This document shows, piece by piece, positions 12,246-23,242 of a stretch of 64,000 bases of DNA. The stretch's first letter is position 1. Each line of letters begins with the position of its first letter. Made by a program: the position numbers and the translations under genes. Origin of the DNA: Zopfochytrium polystomum (taxonomy: Eukaryota > Chytridiomycota > Chytridiomycetes > Chytridiales > Chytridiaceae); NCBI GenBank assembly GCA_025765615.1, contig JAIVFJ010000100.1:62001-126000 (forward strand). The letters are read 5' to 3'. Under the pieces are notes generated by a model. It saw only the letters and a program-made list of their open reading frames with translations. It had not been told where the DNA came from and did not search any database.

Positions 12246-12416
12246 GTGTGTGCGTGTGAACGTCAACGCGTGTCTCTCCAACGCATGTCCTTTCTCGGTT
12301 TTGAACGCCAAGGAAGACAGAAAAAATGGGACAAAAAATTTAGGATCGTTGATATTTTCGCTCTTATGTCAGAACCGAAAATTAAAAAAAAAAAAAAAAA
12401 AAAAGAGAAAAAACAA
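10711..12416. other. Gene-poor stretch with GA and CA repeats
   Basis: No supported gene. GA tracts lie at about 11610-11687 and 12205-12243, a CA tract at about 12001-12027, and an A run at about 12383-12403 just before the first GH26-like gene. Short minus-strand frames at 10800-11070 show no recognisable domain. Confidence 0.5.
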
Positions 12417-14252
12417 ATGAAAGCGGACCCGACGATGATGGAAAGACAGGGCCGCGACCGCAGCAGCAGCAGCAGGATCACCAACATCAGCAACACCAGC
12501 AACAAAACCGCCGCCGCCGCCCAGCCACGACGGCGGCCGTCGCGGCCGCACCAGCAACAGCAGCAGCAGCAGCAGCAGCTACGGCACGCCTCGCCCATCA
12601 CCATCACCATCACAATCGTCATGGCAACGGCCGCGTCTGTCGCACTCGCACTCGCACTCGTCCTCTCCATCGCCGTGCCGTCCGCCGCCGCCCCGCAGCG
12701 CACCACCTCCACCACCACCACCTCCTACCCGCTCACCGTCGGCGACGCCAACCACCCCAACCACGACGGGCCTGCCGGACCAGTTCATCTTTGGCCCCTG
12801 GCTCAACACGGGCGAGCAGCCCACCGACGTCGACTCGCCCGCCCAGTGGAACAAGCGCACCGGCCGCAACGCCCCCGCCTTCCAGCTGCGCATGTCCGTG
12901 CCCGCCTGGTCGGGTGAGCCGCAGGTGCTGCAGGTCGCGGACTGGGACGACGGCACCGACGCGGCTGTGTTTATGACCGTCTGTGGGTTGAGCGACCTTT
13001 CTTCTTTTTTTCATTTTCTTTCTTTTTGTTTTGCGACGAAAACGACCCGCCTGTCTGACCCCCCCGCACCCAAACAACCCCAATAACGCGCAGACGCCGA
13101 CTCGCCCGCGTACGTGTGGCCGACCGAGGCCGACCTCACGGTCATGGCGCAGAAGCTGCAGAACATCTCGACGTCCACGGGCCGCACCGTCTACCTGCGC
13201 TACCTGCCCGAGATGGACGGCTCGTGGATGAACTACGGCGCGCAGGTTAGTTACATTTGGGGTTTTTGTGGCTTGGGCGTCCTGCCAAGCACTCGGAAGA
13301 AGAAAGACGAGAAAAAAAACAAGGAAAAAATAATATTTCTTCTTGTTCCCACGCTCGCCCTTCCACTCCACGTCATGGACGGTTTTCCCCTCCTAACGAC
13401 ATACTGACCCCATCGTTCCTCAACCCACCTGCTTGCGTTGCGTTGCGTTGCCCCTCCACTCTACACACACAAAAACACAAACAGCCCACCGAGCTCGTCG
13501 CCAACTGGAAAATCATGGCCTCCGTCGTCCGCTCCGTCGCGCCCGACGTCCAGATCGTCTGGTCGCCAAACTTTGACGTCCAAAACCGCGGCGGCGCCGC
13601 CTTCTGGCCGGGCGAGGAGAACGTCGACTGGGTCGGCACCTCGCAGTACTGGAAGTCCTCGCAGATGGGCTACCCGGGCAACGCCCCCGTCACCGCCGGC
13701 TACTTTGCCAAGGAAATCGACTACGTCTACCAGAACTTTGCCGTCGTCTACAACAAGCCGTTCGTCCTCTCCGAGGCGTCGTACGCCTGGGAAGAGGCGC
13801 TGCAGGGGAACTTTACGGACACGGTCTCGTGGGTCGACGCGCAGAAAGAGTACTGGCGGCAGGTGTTTGACACGGCCAGCTCCGGCGCGTACCCGCTGTT
13901 TAAGATGGCGTACGTGTTCGAGTACAAGAAGATCGAGGACAGCATGTACCGCGACTTTCGCGTGTCGTGGAACTCGGCGGTCCTCGACGGCTTCCAGACC
14001 ACCCTCGAGTCCCTTATCGCCGCGGGAAACCTCGCGACCGCGGGCGACTGGATCGCCCAAAAAGTCCTCGTCGTCGTCGTCCGTCGTCCTCGTCGTCTTC
14101 GGTCCACATCTTCGTCGACGGCCGTGCCCACCACGTCCGCGCCGGTCTCGACGAAGAGCGCAGCCGCGGGACCGCGCTGGGCTGGATGGAAGGAGCTTTT
14201 CGCAACCGTCGCGCTTGTTGCGGTATCGGTCTCCGCAGTCGTGCTTGCGTGA
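12417..14252 (+). CDS. GH26-like secreted glycoside hydrolase, copy 1
   Basis: Likely secreted glycoside hydrolase with a GH26-like (beta-mannanase superfamily, TIM-barrel) domain. Exons are 12417-12737, 12784-12982, 13094-13245 and 13485-14252 (about 479 residues). A Gln-rich n-region precedes a hydrophobic signal segment ending in PSAAA. The domain starts at FIFGPWLNTGE. LRYLPEMDGSWMNYG carries the presumed acid/base Glu; VWSPNFD and FWPGEENVDWVGTSQYW follow; PFVLSEASYAW carries the presumed nucleophile. A Ser/Thr-rich segment and a hydrophobic end suggest a GPI anchor. The frame changes in the linker before the domain; a 46-nt GT-AG intron (12738-12783) fits exactly, but a one-base shift is possible. 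Compared with its paralogues this copy lacks introns 3, 4 and 5. Start choice is uncertain: ATG 12417 follows a poly-A run, and ATG 12621 at the signal peptide is an alternative. Confidence 0.75.
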
Positions 14253-15319
14253 GTGGGGTCCCAGGCCACCCTCACTTTTCTCCAAAAACAGAAAAAGAAG
14301 CTACATATTAAGAAAACAACCAACACACATCCGTCACCAATCCGCCCGCCTGATTCTGGCCTCCTCTTTCCCTCCCCCGAGTATTGCCACCGTATGATTA
14401 TTTTTGTTTCCTCTTTGGGGTATCTTCTTTTTTTTTTTCTTTTTTTTTTTTTTTCGGACGATCTTTACTAGATTTTTCTTCTTTCAATGCCTTCTTGGTA
14501 CGCCACCAGTTTCTACTGTTTTCCACCATCCTGCTGTCTCTACAAAATGATATTGCCCACCGCCTTTTTCCTCTTTCTTGGTCGATCCAATCCAGTTTAT
14601 TCTTGATAAAAATCGTTATGGCCGAGGGGGAAAAGTTGTTGAAGTCAAAGTCGTCCAAGAAAAAGAGCCACATCATTGTTCATCCAACACTCCAACTCGG
14701 CTGAAATACGATTTAACGGTGACCGACCTTGAGTGGGCAGGTCACGACGCCTTCTTGACGGCGATGATAGGCGATCAGTTCCTCCTCAAGTACCAATACA
14801 AGAGAAAGATTGAGATAGCGAAAAAAGGTGGGGTGGGAGATGAAATATGACGAGGCTGAGGGAGATGTTGGGTTGTTCCCACCTGGAAGGAGAGGGAAGA
14901 AGGGGCAGTAGGCAGCTGGGAGCAGGGTTACGGTCAGTTGTTCAAAGTTTTATAATTCGAATCGAGTTCGAGTCCGACGCACAAATAATGGGCTAGGTCT
15001 GAATCAAATGTGAAGCGAGAAAAAAGAAATATGAACAGTTTCCTTCGGTTTCGTTGTGCACATCTCCTTTTTGTGTGTATGTATTTTTCTACTGTCCGTG
15101 TGAAAAAATACTCTTATTTTAATTTATTTATTAATTAGTTTTTTATTTTTTTCTTGGTATTTACCTCCTGGTGTCTCTCCTGCTGCGCAGACCGATGTCT
15201 TCATTGGTGCCGCGGGTCCCATTATTTCAATTCAATTTACAGAAACCCAGAAGGTGTCTCTCCAGGTCATTAATCCTCGCCGAAGCCTCCCTGCCCGAAA
15301 GCAACAGAATTTGCCTTTC
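14253..15319. other. Gene-free stretch
   Basis: AT-richer sequence with T runs (about 14429-14455, and 15100-15150). Short frames at 14578-14850 have no recognisable feature. No gene is claimed. Confidence 0.5.
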
Positions 15320-16650
15320 ATGGCCAGCTTCGACGACTTCTCGTTCTGCCGGCGCCCGGGAGGCTCCCACAACCACTGCGTGCTGTGCGGCACCACCCTG
15401 GACCCCCGTGCACCGTCGTCGCTGACCGGTTCCAACACGAACTACCACGCCGTCGCAAGAGGTGAGTTTGGGCTCTTGCCGAAAGAAGAGGCTGAAAGAT
15501 AGGTATAATTGACTACCGGAGGTGGAAGGAGAGAGAGTAATCGCTAACAATCGCCCGTCACTCCTGCGACCACAGCTCTCCTCGTCGACGGACGCTGGAG
15601 CAAACCAGGCGTCGACAAGCCCGGCCCGTTCCTGACCCCGCTACGTCACGACCTCGATCGCACCACCACGCAAGACGGCCCCTGGTTCCGCATGACGACG
15701 GACCCGATCCCCGCCGTCCCCGCCGGCGCATGCACCTTCTCCAAAACCCACGACCCGATCGCCCGCCGCCGCGCCGCGACGCACTTTAGCTTCCCGTTCC
15801 ACGCCCCCTGCGCGGCGTGGCTCGACGCCCGCCTCCGCGCCCGCCGCGTCCCGCTCGCGGCTCTGGGGACGTACTTGGCCGCCGCCTTTGCCAACCAGGA
15901 ATCGTCGCGGTTGTGGGCCGGCGGGGAGTACGCAATCGCGTACGTTGATCAGGCCGGCGTCGACGTGCAGGTCATGCCGTGCGAGATCGACCGCGGACCG
16001 CGTTCTGCTTCGCGAGAGCGGATCTTGCGGTGGCCGGGGACGACGGCGACGAAGGCGACCACGAGGCCGGCGGCGGCGGCCAGCGGAGAGGAGGCGTGTG
16101 CCGCAGCTGCGGCGAGGCGTACCACCGCTCCGAGGACGACTACGAGCCGCTGCTCCTGCGGCGTCTCCGCCGCGGCGCCTACGCCGGAAGCCTCGCCCAC
16201 ATCCCGATCCCGCAACTCGGCCCCGCGGTCGGCGCCTCCACCACTCCGCCGGCATCCTGCCTGTCGACCCCACACGCCCTCCCGGCCCCGGCTCTAGAGG
16301 CCATCCTCGGCCTCCTCCAAAACGACACCGGCGCAACCGGCTACGCCCCCGCCCTCGCCGCGCTGCCGCTGCTCTCCGCGAGCCGCGGCTGGTACGCGTA
16401 CGCTAGGGCGACCATGTGGCGCCGCCTCTGCCGCCGCGACGGGTTCGCGCAGGTGCCGGTCGCCGACGTCAAGGAGGCGGTGGCGGAGTGCGACGGGAGG
16501 GGTATCGATTGGAAGAGGGTATACTTTTGCTATGAGAGCAGGAATGCGAGGAGGATTGAGAGGAACGTCGGGGTTTTCGTGAGGATGGCTGGGGCGGTGG
16601 CTCTTGCGGAAACGAAAAAAGGGGGCGGAGAGGCTGGACGTGTGAAGTAG
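15320..16650 (+). CDS. F-box-like protein with CxxC motifs (frame interrupted)
   Basis: Not firmly recognised. Exon 1 is 15320-15461; exon 2 starts at 15576 after an intron with good consensus. The N-terminal part has CVLCG in an HNHCVLCGTTLD context. A second CxxC, CRSCGEAYHR, lies near 16100, so a zinc-binding role is plausible. The C-terminal part (about 16280-16440) reads ALEAILGLL...LAALPLLSASRGWYAYARATMWRRLCRRDGF, split here, which resembles an F-box with its Trp/Leu spacing; such proteins recruit substrates to SCF ubiquitin ligases. Between about 15985 and 16090 the reading frame shifts by one base. Either a second, unresolved intron or a frameshift lies there, so the middle of the protein cannot be given with confidence. 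Confidence 0.45.
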
Positions 16651-16972
16651 TGATCGAAGCTTACTTATTCGGAAAAATTGTTTATTGGAACCGCCGAAAA
16701 TGGAGGAAGCGTGAAAAAGCCAGGTCGAGGGAAGAAACAGACATAGAACAGTAAAGAAAGAGCGAGAGCAAAAAACACAATGCGAAGCCTAGGCCAAAGG
16801 TGCATCACATCAGAGAAGAGGTAAGGAGCTGAGAGATTCAACGAAAAAAAGCGTTTCCAGCAAAGGAAGGAAGGAGAGGGAAGGAGGGGAGGCGATGGGG
16901 GAGGCGGGTCGTTGGAGAACAACAAGCAACAAGCGGAAGAAGGCGTCGTCAAAGTTTGGGCTGCCTTGAAGC

Positions 16973-17816
16973 CTAGCGCCGTCGGAGCATCCTTCCGGCG
17001 CTGGGGCACTGAAAACCCCAACAGTTGTTTTGGCCGTGGCAAAACTTGCACTCGCTGCCGATACTATTCAATCTGTTGCGACTGTTGTACGTCACACCGT
17101 CGCTGCTCCATCCCCAACCGACGATCGCGAGGAGCCGCCCGTCCTCGGATTCTGCACCGTAGTACGATGAAACGTAGAGTTTCTTGCGATTGGTTACCAG
17201 CATAGATCGTGCCTGAGCGGGGGAAAAAAAAAAGAAAAAAAAAAAAATTAGGTGCACTAAACGTGAGGAAATCTCCGGCCCGATGATCGCCACGTACGCG
17301 CCGTGGGCAATCAGCAGAAACAAAAAGTTTACTTACAAAAAGAACCTCTTGATCCGGCACGTCGTCGCGCGGGTTTTCTTCCAACCGGACGATCTTGTCC
17401 GGCCGGCGGTTCCCGGCGAATCGAAGATGCAGGGCGGGATGCGGCTGCGACGAGACCGCGCGGCCTGAATGCGGGCCGGGGCGTGGAGTGGCCGGGAAGA
17501 GTGCTATCGAACCGACGTTGTCGGGCGCGTCGGCGGCGGCCGAGCTCGTCGTTCCGCCAAATTCGTCGTCGTGGTCGTCGTCGTCGGGTGACGGCATCCT
17601 GAACGCAGCTCGGTCGCGACCGGTGGACGCAGCGGTCGTCGTCGACGGCTCCTCGTCGCCGAGGGCGAGGGCTTCGGTCAGCGCGGCGAGGGCGTCGTCC
17701 AGGGCTGATTGCAGGTCGATTATCTTGACGCGGATGTCGGCGACCTTGGCGCGGGCGCTCTCAACGGCGGTGAGGGCGGACTTGTTGTTGGAGCGGGTCA
17801 GGAGGGCGGTGGTCAT
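16973..17816 (-). CDS. Small coiled-coil protein with C-terminal Cys motif
   Basis: Unrecognised. Exons are 17816-17337 and 17212-16973 (239 residues), phase-0 intron with donor gtaagt and a pyrimidine-rich acceptor. Residues 15-55 have heptad-like hydrophobic spacing (VESARAKVADIRVKIIDLQS) and probably form a coiled coil. An acidic, Asp-rich stretch follows. The C-terminus holds CKFCHGQNNCWGFQC (C-x2-C-x5-C-x4-C), which could bind a metal or form disulphides. The frame is open upstream to another ATG at 17960, but that extension is a translation of a TCAC repeat, so ATG 17816 is preferred. Confidence 0.5.
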
Positions 17817-17960
17817 TTCTGTCTTGTGCGTTGGCTGGAACTCTGGGAGTGAGAGAAGGCGAAGGAATTGGAAGAGAGGGAAGGAGGTTTGGAGCGTGAA
17901 ACTTGTGAGTGAGTGAGTGAGTGAGTGAGTGAGGAATGTTAACCCGCCGAGTCCGTTCAT

Positions 17961-19014
17961 CCTTTTTGTACTGCAGGTTTCGTTTGAGTGACCGGTTCAA
18001 AGTGTTGCTGTTCTTGCCGGGTTTTCCATTTTTTTTTTTTTTTTTTGTTTTGTTTTGTTTGTTTGTTTTTTCGTTTTTTGGGAAAGCCAGCTCGAGCTCC
18101 AGCTCGAGCCAACCACCAATGCCACAATTGCATGAACTCAGACAAAACAGACAAAGCAGACAGGCAGACAGGCAGACAGGCCGCCGCACCCGATTGTTCG
18201 TAGTCGGTCGGAGAACGCCCCTTTTCTCCACGAGCAACCCCATTTTTTTTTAAGGGTAGGTTTTCGGTCTGATATGATTTTTTCATAAATAAAAATACCC
18301 CCACTCTATTGCGCTCCTTTATGGTCCCATGGTGGCGGCCCGGTGCCCTTCGCCTTATTCGAAAGACCGCCCCCTCGCGGTCGGCGCACCCATCGCGGTG
18401 GAGACGTGCATTGCCGCCCCGTTTGGCTTAGATGTTTGCTTCTTTGATTACGGTAACGTTGAGCTCCACGGCAACGTTGCGCTCCCACGGCCATTCCCGC
18501 TCAAAAGGACACTGTTCTTCCCCCCATTTGCAGCTAGTCCGTTTGCGATTGGACGGGGACGGACAGCGTCATGTTTCATTCTGCTGGATTACCTGCAGCT
18601 CCAGGTATACACTTGTTTTGACTGGCGGATCTCTGTTGGAAGATTGGTGAGGTTGTTGGACTATTCCACCGGCGAGAAGCTTCTCAAAAGGGAGGAAAGG
18701 ATGAGCGAGAAAAGCCACAAAGAGAAAACTGTAATGCAAGTCATTATGTGACAGTACAAATGAAATGCTTCAGCGGCCTCGCGCCTTTCACCTTTGCCAG
18801 TCGTAAAGCCTTCTTACCGTCCAAAGCAATAACGTCACAACGCGTCACGTTCAGTGTCCGGAAGGGCTCGGCTCCCCCCTTTTGGGAAGAATTTATTCAC
18901 GCAAACCGACCGCGCCGAGCCAAATTTCTTAAATTGGGAAATTGGGAACTGGGCGTTTGACACCCAAGCTGCGCGTCACGACAGCGAGAGAGAGAGAGAG
19001 AGAGCGATAGATAG

Positions 19015-19069
<55 letters not shown>

Positions 19070-19273
19070 GAGAGAGAGGAGAGGAGAGAGAGGAGGAGGA
19101 GAGAGAGAGAGAGAGAGCGGTGAGGCTGTGCAAAGGGAAGAGACACTTGGTTGTGGGGGCTTGCATCGAATCAACGCGTATTTAAATAATGTGAGCGGGT
19201 AAACATTCCTCGCGATCCGACGCAATCGATTTTTCTTCAGTCATTATAAGTCAATCAATTCAACCAATCGCCA
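17961..19273. other. Intergenic stretch with GA tract
   Basis: Contains GACA/GGCAGACA repeats at about 18145-18180, a T run at 18031-18046 and a long GA-rich tract at about 18985-19118. The GA tract ends about 155 bp before the start codon of the Cys-rich secreted protein. A TATTTAAAT sequence at about 19179-19187 could be a TATA box for that gene. No gene is seen. Confidence 0.5.
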
Positions 19274-19901
19274 ATGTCCTTCTCGGCCTTGTTCCACGGC
19301 TCCGACGTTGCGGAGTTTTCCGCAGTCGCCCCCAACAACCGCCGGCCTTGCCACAGTGCAGGTCTACCCCGCCGCCGCCTGCGCCGGCTCCCCGTCCATC
19401 ATCTACGCCAATTTCATGGACTCCTGCCCAATCGCCTGCGCCGCTTCAAACGTCACTTCCGCCTCCGTCGCCACCCTTTGCGTCACGTCTGGCACCTTCG
19501 CCAACGCTGCAACCGCTTTTGGGCAGGGATCTACCTACGCCGGCAAGGTGCTGTATGCCGATGATAACTGCATCGTCGAGCAAGCCGCGTCGTTCATCAA
19601 GGCCGACGGTACGTGCTACACCTCGACTGACGTCAACTCTGGCGTCAACAGCAGCGCCTTGGCGACCATCAGCGGATCGCAAGTCACCGTCAAGGCGTGG
19701 TCCACCGCGGACTGCAGCGGGACGGCCAAGAACTCCACCACCTTTGGGACGTCCAAGTGCCAAGGCAGAATCGGGTCGGTTGTTGTAGTTAACGGTGTCA
19801 CTGCCAGCGCCGCTCAGCCGGCTGGAGTGCCGAAGCATGCAGTGGTTGTTGCTGCTTTGGCCAGTTTCGTCACCCTCCTGGCTGCGATCATCACTGCTTG
19901 A
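19274..19901 (+). CDS. Cys-rich secreted GPI-type protein, N-terminus unclear
   Basis: The clearly coding part is 19330-19901. It contains eight Cys, several N-glycosylation sequons (NVT, NSS, NST) and repeated YxxxxC-type segments, and ends in a hydrophobic tail (AVVVAALASFVTLLAAIITA) after PKH, as in GPI-anchored cell-wall proteins. It has no recognised catalytic motif. The best start, ATG 19274, is in another frame and does not encode a signal peptide. An acceptor-like ttccgcag lies at 19319-19326, but no good donor is present. Either the signal-peptide exon was missed or a one-base change has broken the start. Confidence 0.5.
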
Positions 19902-20766
19902 TCTTTGATTCTGTTTGTGGAATGCACGTTTGGTCGCACCTCCCTTATCCTCATATTCTTGTACTGCCAACTAAGATGATTATTTCCGCCTTGTACTCCT
20001 CAGATACTCAATGAACATAAACATCCCGTCTCGGCCGTAATTGTCTCACAGTCGCGCCAAAGGATGTTTGGGGAATCAAGCGGGCGGAGAACATAGGGCC
20101 TCTCTTCCTATCGTAAATATGAACGGGGCTGGGACGAAACAGCGGTCGCTTTCGTGAGCTGCTGACACCATAGTGGACACGTGGCATGGGTTTGTGGCAG
20201 GCTGCTGAAGCGCCAGCCACTGGAGCGTCGAGGGAGGGAAATGGGGCCATTTGGTGCGGCGCTTTTGCTGCTGTTGGCAGACCCTGCCCATCCTGGTGCT
20301 CCTACGAACAGTGAGCCAGCGATCCTTTGCTCCGCCTCGTTTTATCCCGAAAATTGTCTCTGCACTTGCAACTCTCTTGCGCCTGCGCAGACCAAAATCC
20401 GTCGCCCTCTCACTCCGCTCACGACCACCACTCAACAAGAATGGCAATGCAATCGCCAACCAGCAGCGTTACAATTGGCGCCCTTCTTTCTGTGAGTCCG
20501 CAATGCTCCACACAGCCAAAGCCTGACATGGTTCCAGCCCCAGAATGATGAGCGAATGGCAGCTGCGCCCTCCCGGTGCGCTGCTGAAGACAAAGAGCAG
20601 AGTGTAAAGAACAAACTACCAGCCGTGTAATGCTTCGGTGTGGTCGTGAGGTCAATAGATGACTCTGTTTCACTTTGAGGACACCGACCAACTTGGAAAT
20701 TCCTGCCGGAAAACTCGGAGGTGAAATTGTAGTACAAGAATTAAGATAAATTTTTTTATCCAATAA
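19902..20766. other. Gene-free stretch
   Basis: No gene or RNA recognised between the secreted protein and tRNA-Gly. Open frames on both strands lack recognisable domains. Confidence 0.45.
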
Positions 20767-20837
20767 GCAACAGTGGTTCAGTGGTAGAATTATCGCCTGC
20801 CACGCGGTAGACCCGGGTCCGATTCCCGGCTGTTGCA
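20767..20837 (+). tRNA. tRNA-Gly(GCC)
   Basis: Intronless cloverleaf. Acceptor GCAACAG pairs with CTGTTGC plus discriminator A. The D-arm region is GTTCAGTGGTAGAAT. The anticodon loop CTGCCAC gives anticodon GCC. The T arm is CCGGG-TCCGATT-CCCGG. Confidence 0.93.
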
Positions 20838-21419
20838 CACTTTCTTGTCCGTACGTTATTTTTCGAAGACTTAATATCAACCATGGGTTCGCTACTTCTG
20901 CTTCCGACACGTGCGCTGGTTGCAGCTTTCTGTGTTGAGCGCACAAACCACTATCAGTTTTGTTAAACAGAAGGAAAAAAATTTGACCTGCTGTGCTCAT
21001 TGGGCAAAGACAAATTCGCATGACCAAAAAATAAGAAAAGGGGAAAGCGCGATCATTTGCATTTGAAATCCGAGCCCTGTCCGTGGGGGACGCTCTCATC
21101 TCGGAAGTTTTCTGACTGGAGTATTCAACCTTTGTGCCACGCTTGGCAACTGAGTGCAATATTTGTATTGTGATGCACCTTCTCTGATAGCAAAATACAA
21201 GGGTTAGGGTCCCCTAAATACATTTTTTCCGACAGGAAACAGCCAAACTTTGGCAGATACATCACGCGCTGTCGTGCTGTCATGGTTTCAAACCCCGTAT
21301 GGGCGGGTCTTGACACGCTCTCAATAGTACATCGGAGTTCTATCTGAGTCCTTCCACGAAGGCAACGGCGCGATATTGTTTTAACTTTCTATTGTTTAAA
21401 ACAAGGGATTGTTGCACGG
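20838..21419. other. tRNA gene spacer
   Basis: AT-rich spacer between two tRNA genes; nothing else recognised. Confidence 0.5.
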
Positions 21420-21513
21420 GCCTTCTTGGCTCAGTTGGCAGAGCGTCTCCCTAGTATGAGGTCTAAATCCAAATGCCAGGAGAAGGTCACCAGTTCGATT
21501 CTGGTAGAAGGCA
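21420..21513 (+). tRNA. tRNA-Thr(AGT) with intron
   Basis: Acceptor GCCTTCT pairs with AGAAGGC plus A. The D arm is GGCTCAGTTGGCAGAGC. The anticodon stem TCTCC pairs with GGAGA around loop CTAGTA..A, giving anticodon AGT. An intron of about 21 nt (about 21457-21477) sits at the canonical position after base 37. The T arm is ACCAG-TTCGATT-CTGGT. Confidence 0.88.
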
Positions 21514-21831
21514 CACTTCGCGATTTTGAATAAACTCCCACTACGATTATTGCTTCTGGATGCCCTATGGTGGAACGTCTGTCCAGCGATATGTGTCCCT
21601 TTTTTTCACAACTGTGAGCCACAATTCTTTGCAGCGAACTCACGACCGATGTTGGCATTCCGGAACTATTTCGCAGCCACTGTGCTTGTTCGTGGTTTAA
21701 CACTTTGGCCCCGTGGCGCCCTTTTGCGTGTGATTTTTCGATGGCAAATATCCCGACGACCAGAAGGAAAAAAAACAACAGGATTTTTCATCCAAAAAAT
21801 TCCAAAAAAACAAGCTAAAAAATTACAGAGC

Positions 21832-23200
21832 ATGTCCACCGCATCCGCCAACTCCATCGACGCCGTGTCATCCACCATAGTTGAGAAAGGAAAATCCGCG
21901 GCAGCTTCAAAGAGGAAGAAGGTGGCAGTTGAGGAGTCAGAAGAGTCGGATGCACCAACATCGTCTTCTCGCAAGGCAACTCCAGCGAAGAAGGGAAAGA
22001 AGAAGGCAGTTCTTGATTCAGTGGGTCGGACGATGACGAATCAAATGACGATGACAACTGCGATGCTGAAGGGACAACAGGCAGTTTGACTGCAAGGATG
22101 ACTTCGAAAAAAATTAGCTACATGCTGCAGTGCCTGCTTCAACAAGCGAAGGAGGGGAAGCGAGCTGGTGGCACTTTCAAGGATGATGCGTGGAACGTTG
22201 TCAGGGACAGCTGCAAAGCGAAGTTCAAGTCAAACTCCATCGTCACAGTGACGAAGCTGAAAGCGAAGTTCCAGGAACTTAAAAGGAAGTAAGGGATTTG
22301 CTTCACACCTTGCATTGTACTGATCAGGTCTTTGCCAAAAGATGGAAGGCGGCAATGAAAATGAAAGGATTGAGTGGCTTTGGCAAATAAGCTAATTGCG
22401 AAAAGAAAGGTCATTGATTTGTTTTTGAAGGTAAGCTCATCTCCAAAACCTGATATTGAATTCTTACTAATGATCAACCCAGCCCATGGACGAAAAGAAG
22501 AGAAGTATGTTTCAAAAGATGGCAGATCAAGGGCTTGAACATTTTCAGCTCATGAGCCAAGTCTTTAGTGGGACGACTGCAGTTGGTTCCCTCGCGAAAG
22601 GGACTGGACAGGATGTGATGGATGACTCTGACGATTCTGAGTTGTTTGAGGACGATGTCAGCAACGAGATTGAGAACGAGATCAACAAAGAGATTGCGGA
22701 TGAGAGCGGCCAGGAGCGGGCCCAAGCAGCAGACGAGTCAGAGGCACCCACCGAGCCAACGAAAACAGCATCTACCATCACTGCACCACAAAAAAAATCT
22801 ACAAGCAAAAGTGGGTCGGAGGTGGCGGTTGGGGAAAGGCCGAAAACGATTGCACAAAGCAGGAGAAGGGAAAACAGTTGAAACTAGCAGCGAGTTTCGT
22901 AACGCATTAGTAGAGTTTAAGGAAACTGTAACAGGACTAAGTGAGACAGTAGAGCAACCCATGGCACTATTTCCAACATTCATTACGCGGTCATCAAACT
23001 CTGTACGTGCAGGCTCCATCCTGCAAAGCCTCCTTCGGACTGATGATTCTGACCCCTCACGCCAGTTCCTTCGTCTGTTTGAGGTTTTTGATGCTGCCAA
23101 GTGCTGTTCCACAAACCTCACGTATATGGCTATTTTTCTTGGCTTCAACAGTGATGCACTTCACGTGGAGTTTGTTCGGAACATGTTGGTAGATCGTTGA
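21832..23200 (+). CDS. Harbinger accessory protein, Myb/SANT-like DNA-binding
   Basis: Probable DNA-binding partner of the transposase. The Lys/Ser-rich N-terminus starts at ATG 21832. The Myb/SANT-like domain is at about 22098-22290 (YMLQCLLQQAKEGKRAGGTF, then AWNVVRDSCKAKF and VTKLKAKFQELKRK). A short segment ending LSGFGK follows at about 22328-22389 after an intron. An acidic region comes next (22486-22880), then a helical C-terminal part (about 22870-23200). The frame changes at about 22020, 22290, 22400-22480 and 22880, so several introns or decay events are present and the exact splicing is unresolved. In related elements this protein helps nuclear import and target binding of the transposase. 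Confidence 0.5.
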
Positions 23201-23242
23201 GTGAAGTAAAATAAAGCATGTGCCAAACTTGTTTCATCTTCG

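Noticed and set aside
14578..14850. Plus-strand frame of 90 residues after GH26-like copy 1
   Set aside because: No start context, no domain, AT-rich flank; not supported as a gene.
18300..18500. GC-rich block considered as a 5S rRNA gene
   Set aside because: No 5S internal control region or terminal pairing was found.
20419..21159. 246-residue minus-strand frame spanning tRNA-Gly
   Set aside because: It reads through a tRNA gene antisense and has no recognisable domain or codon pattern.
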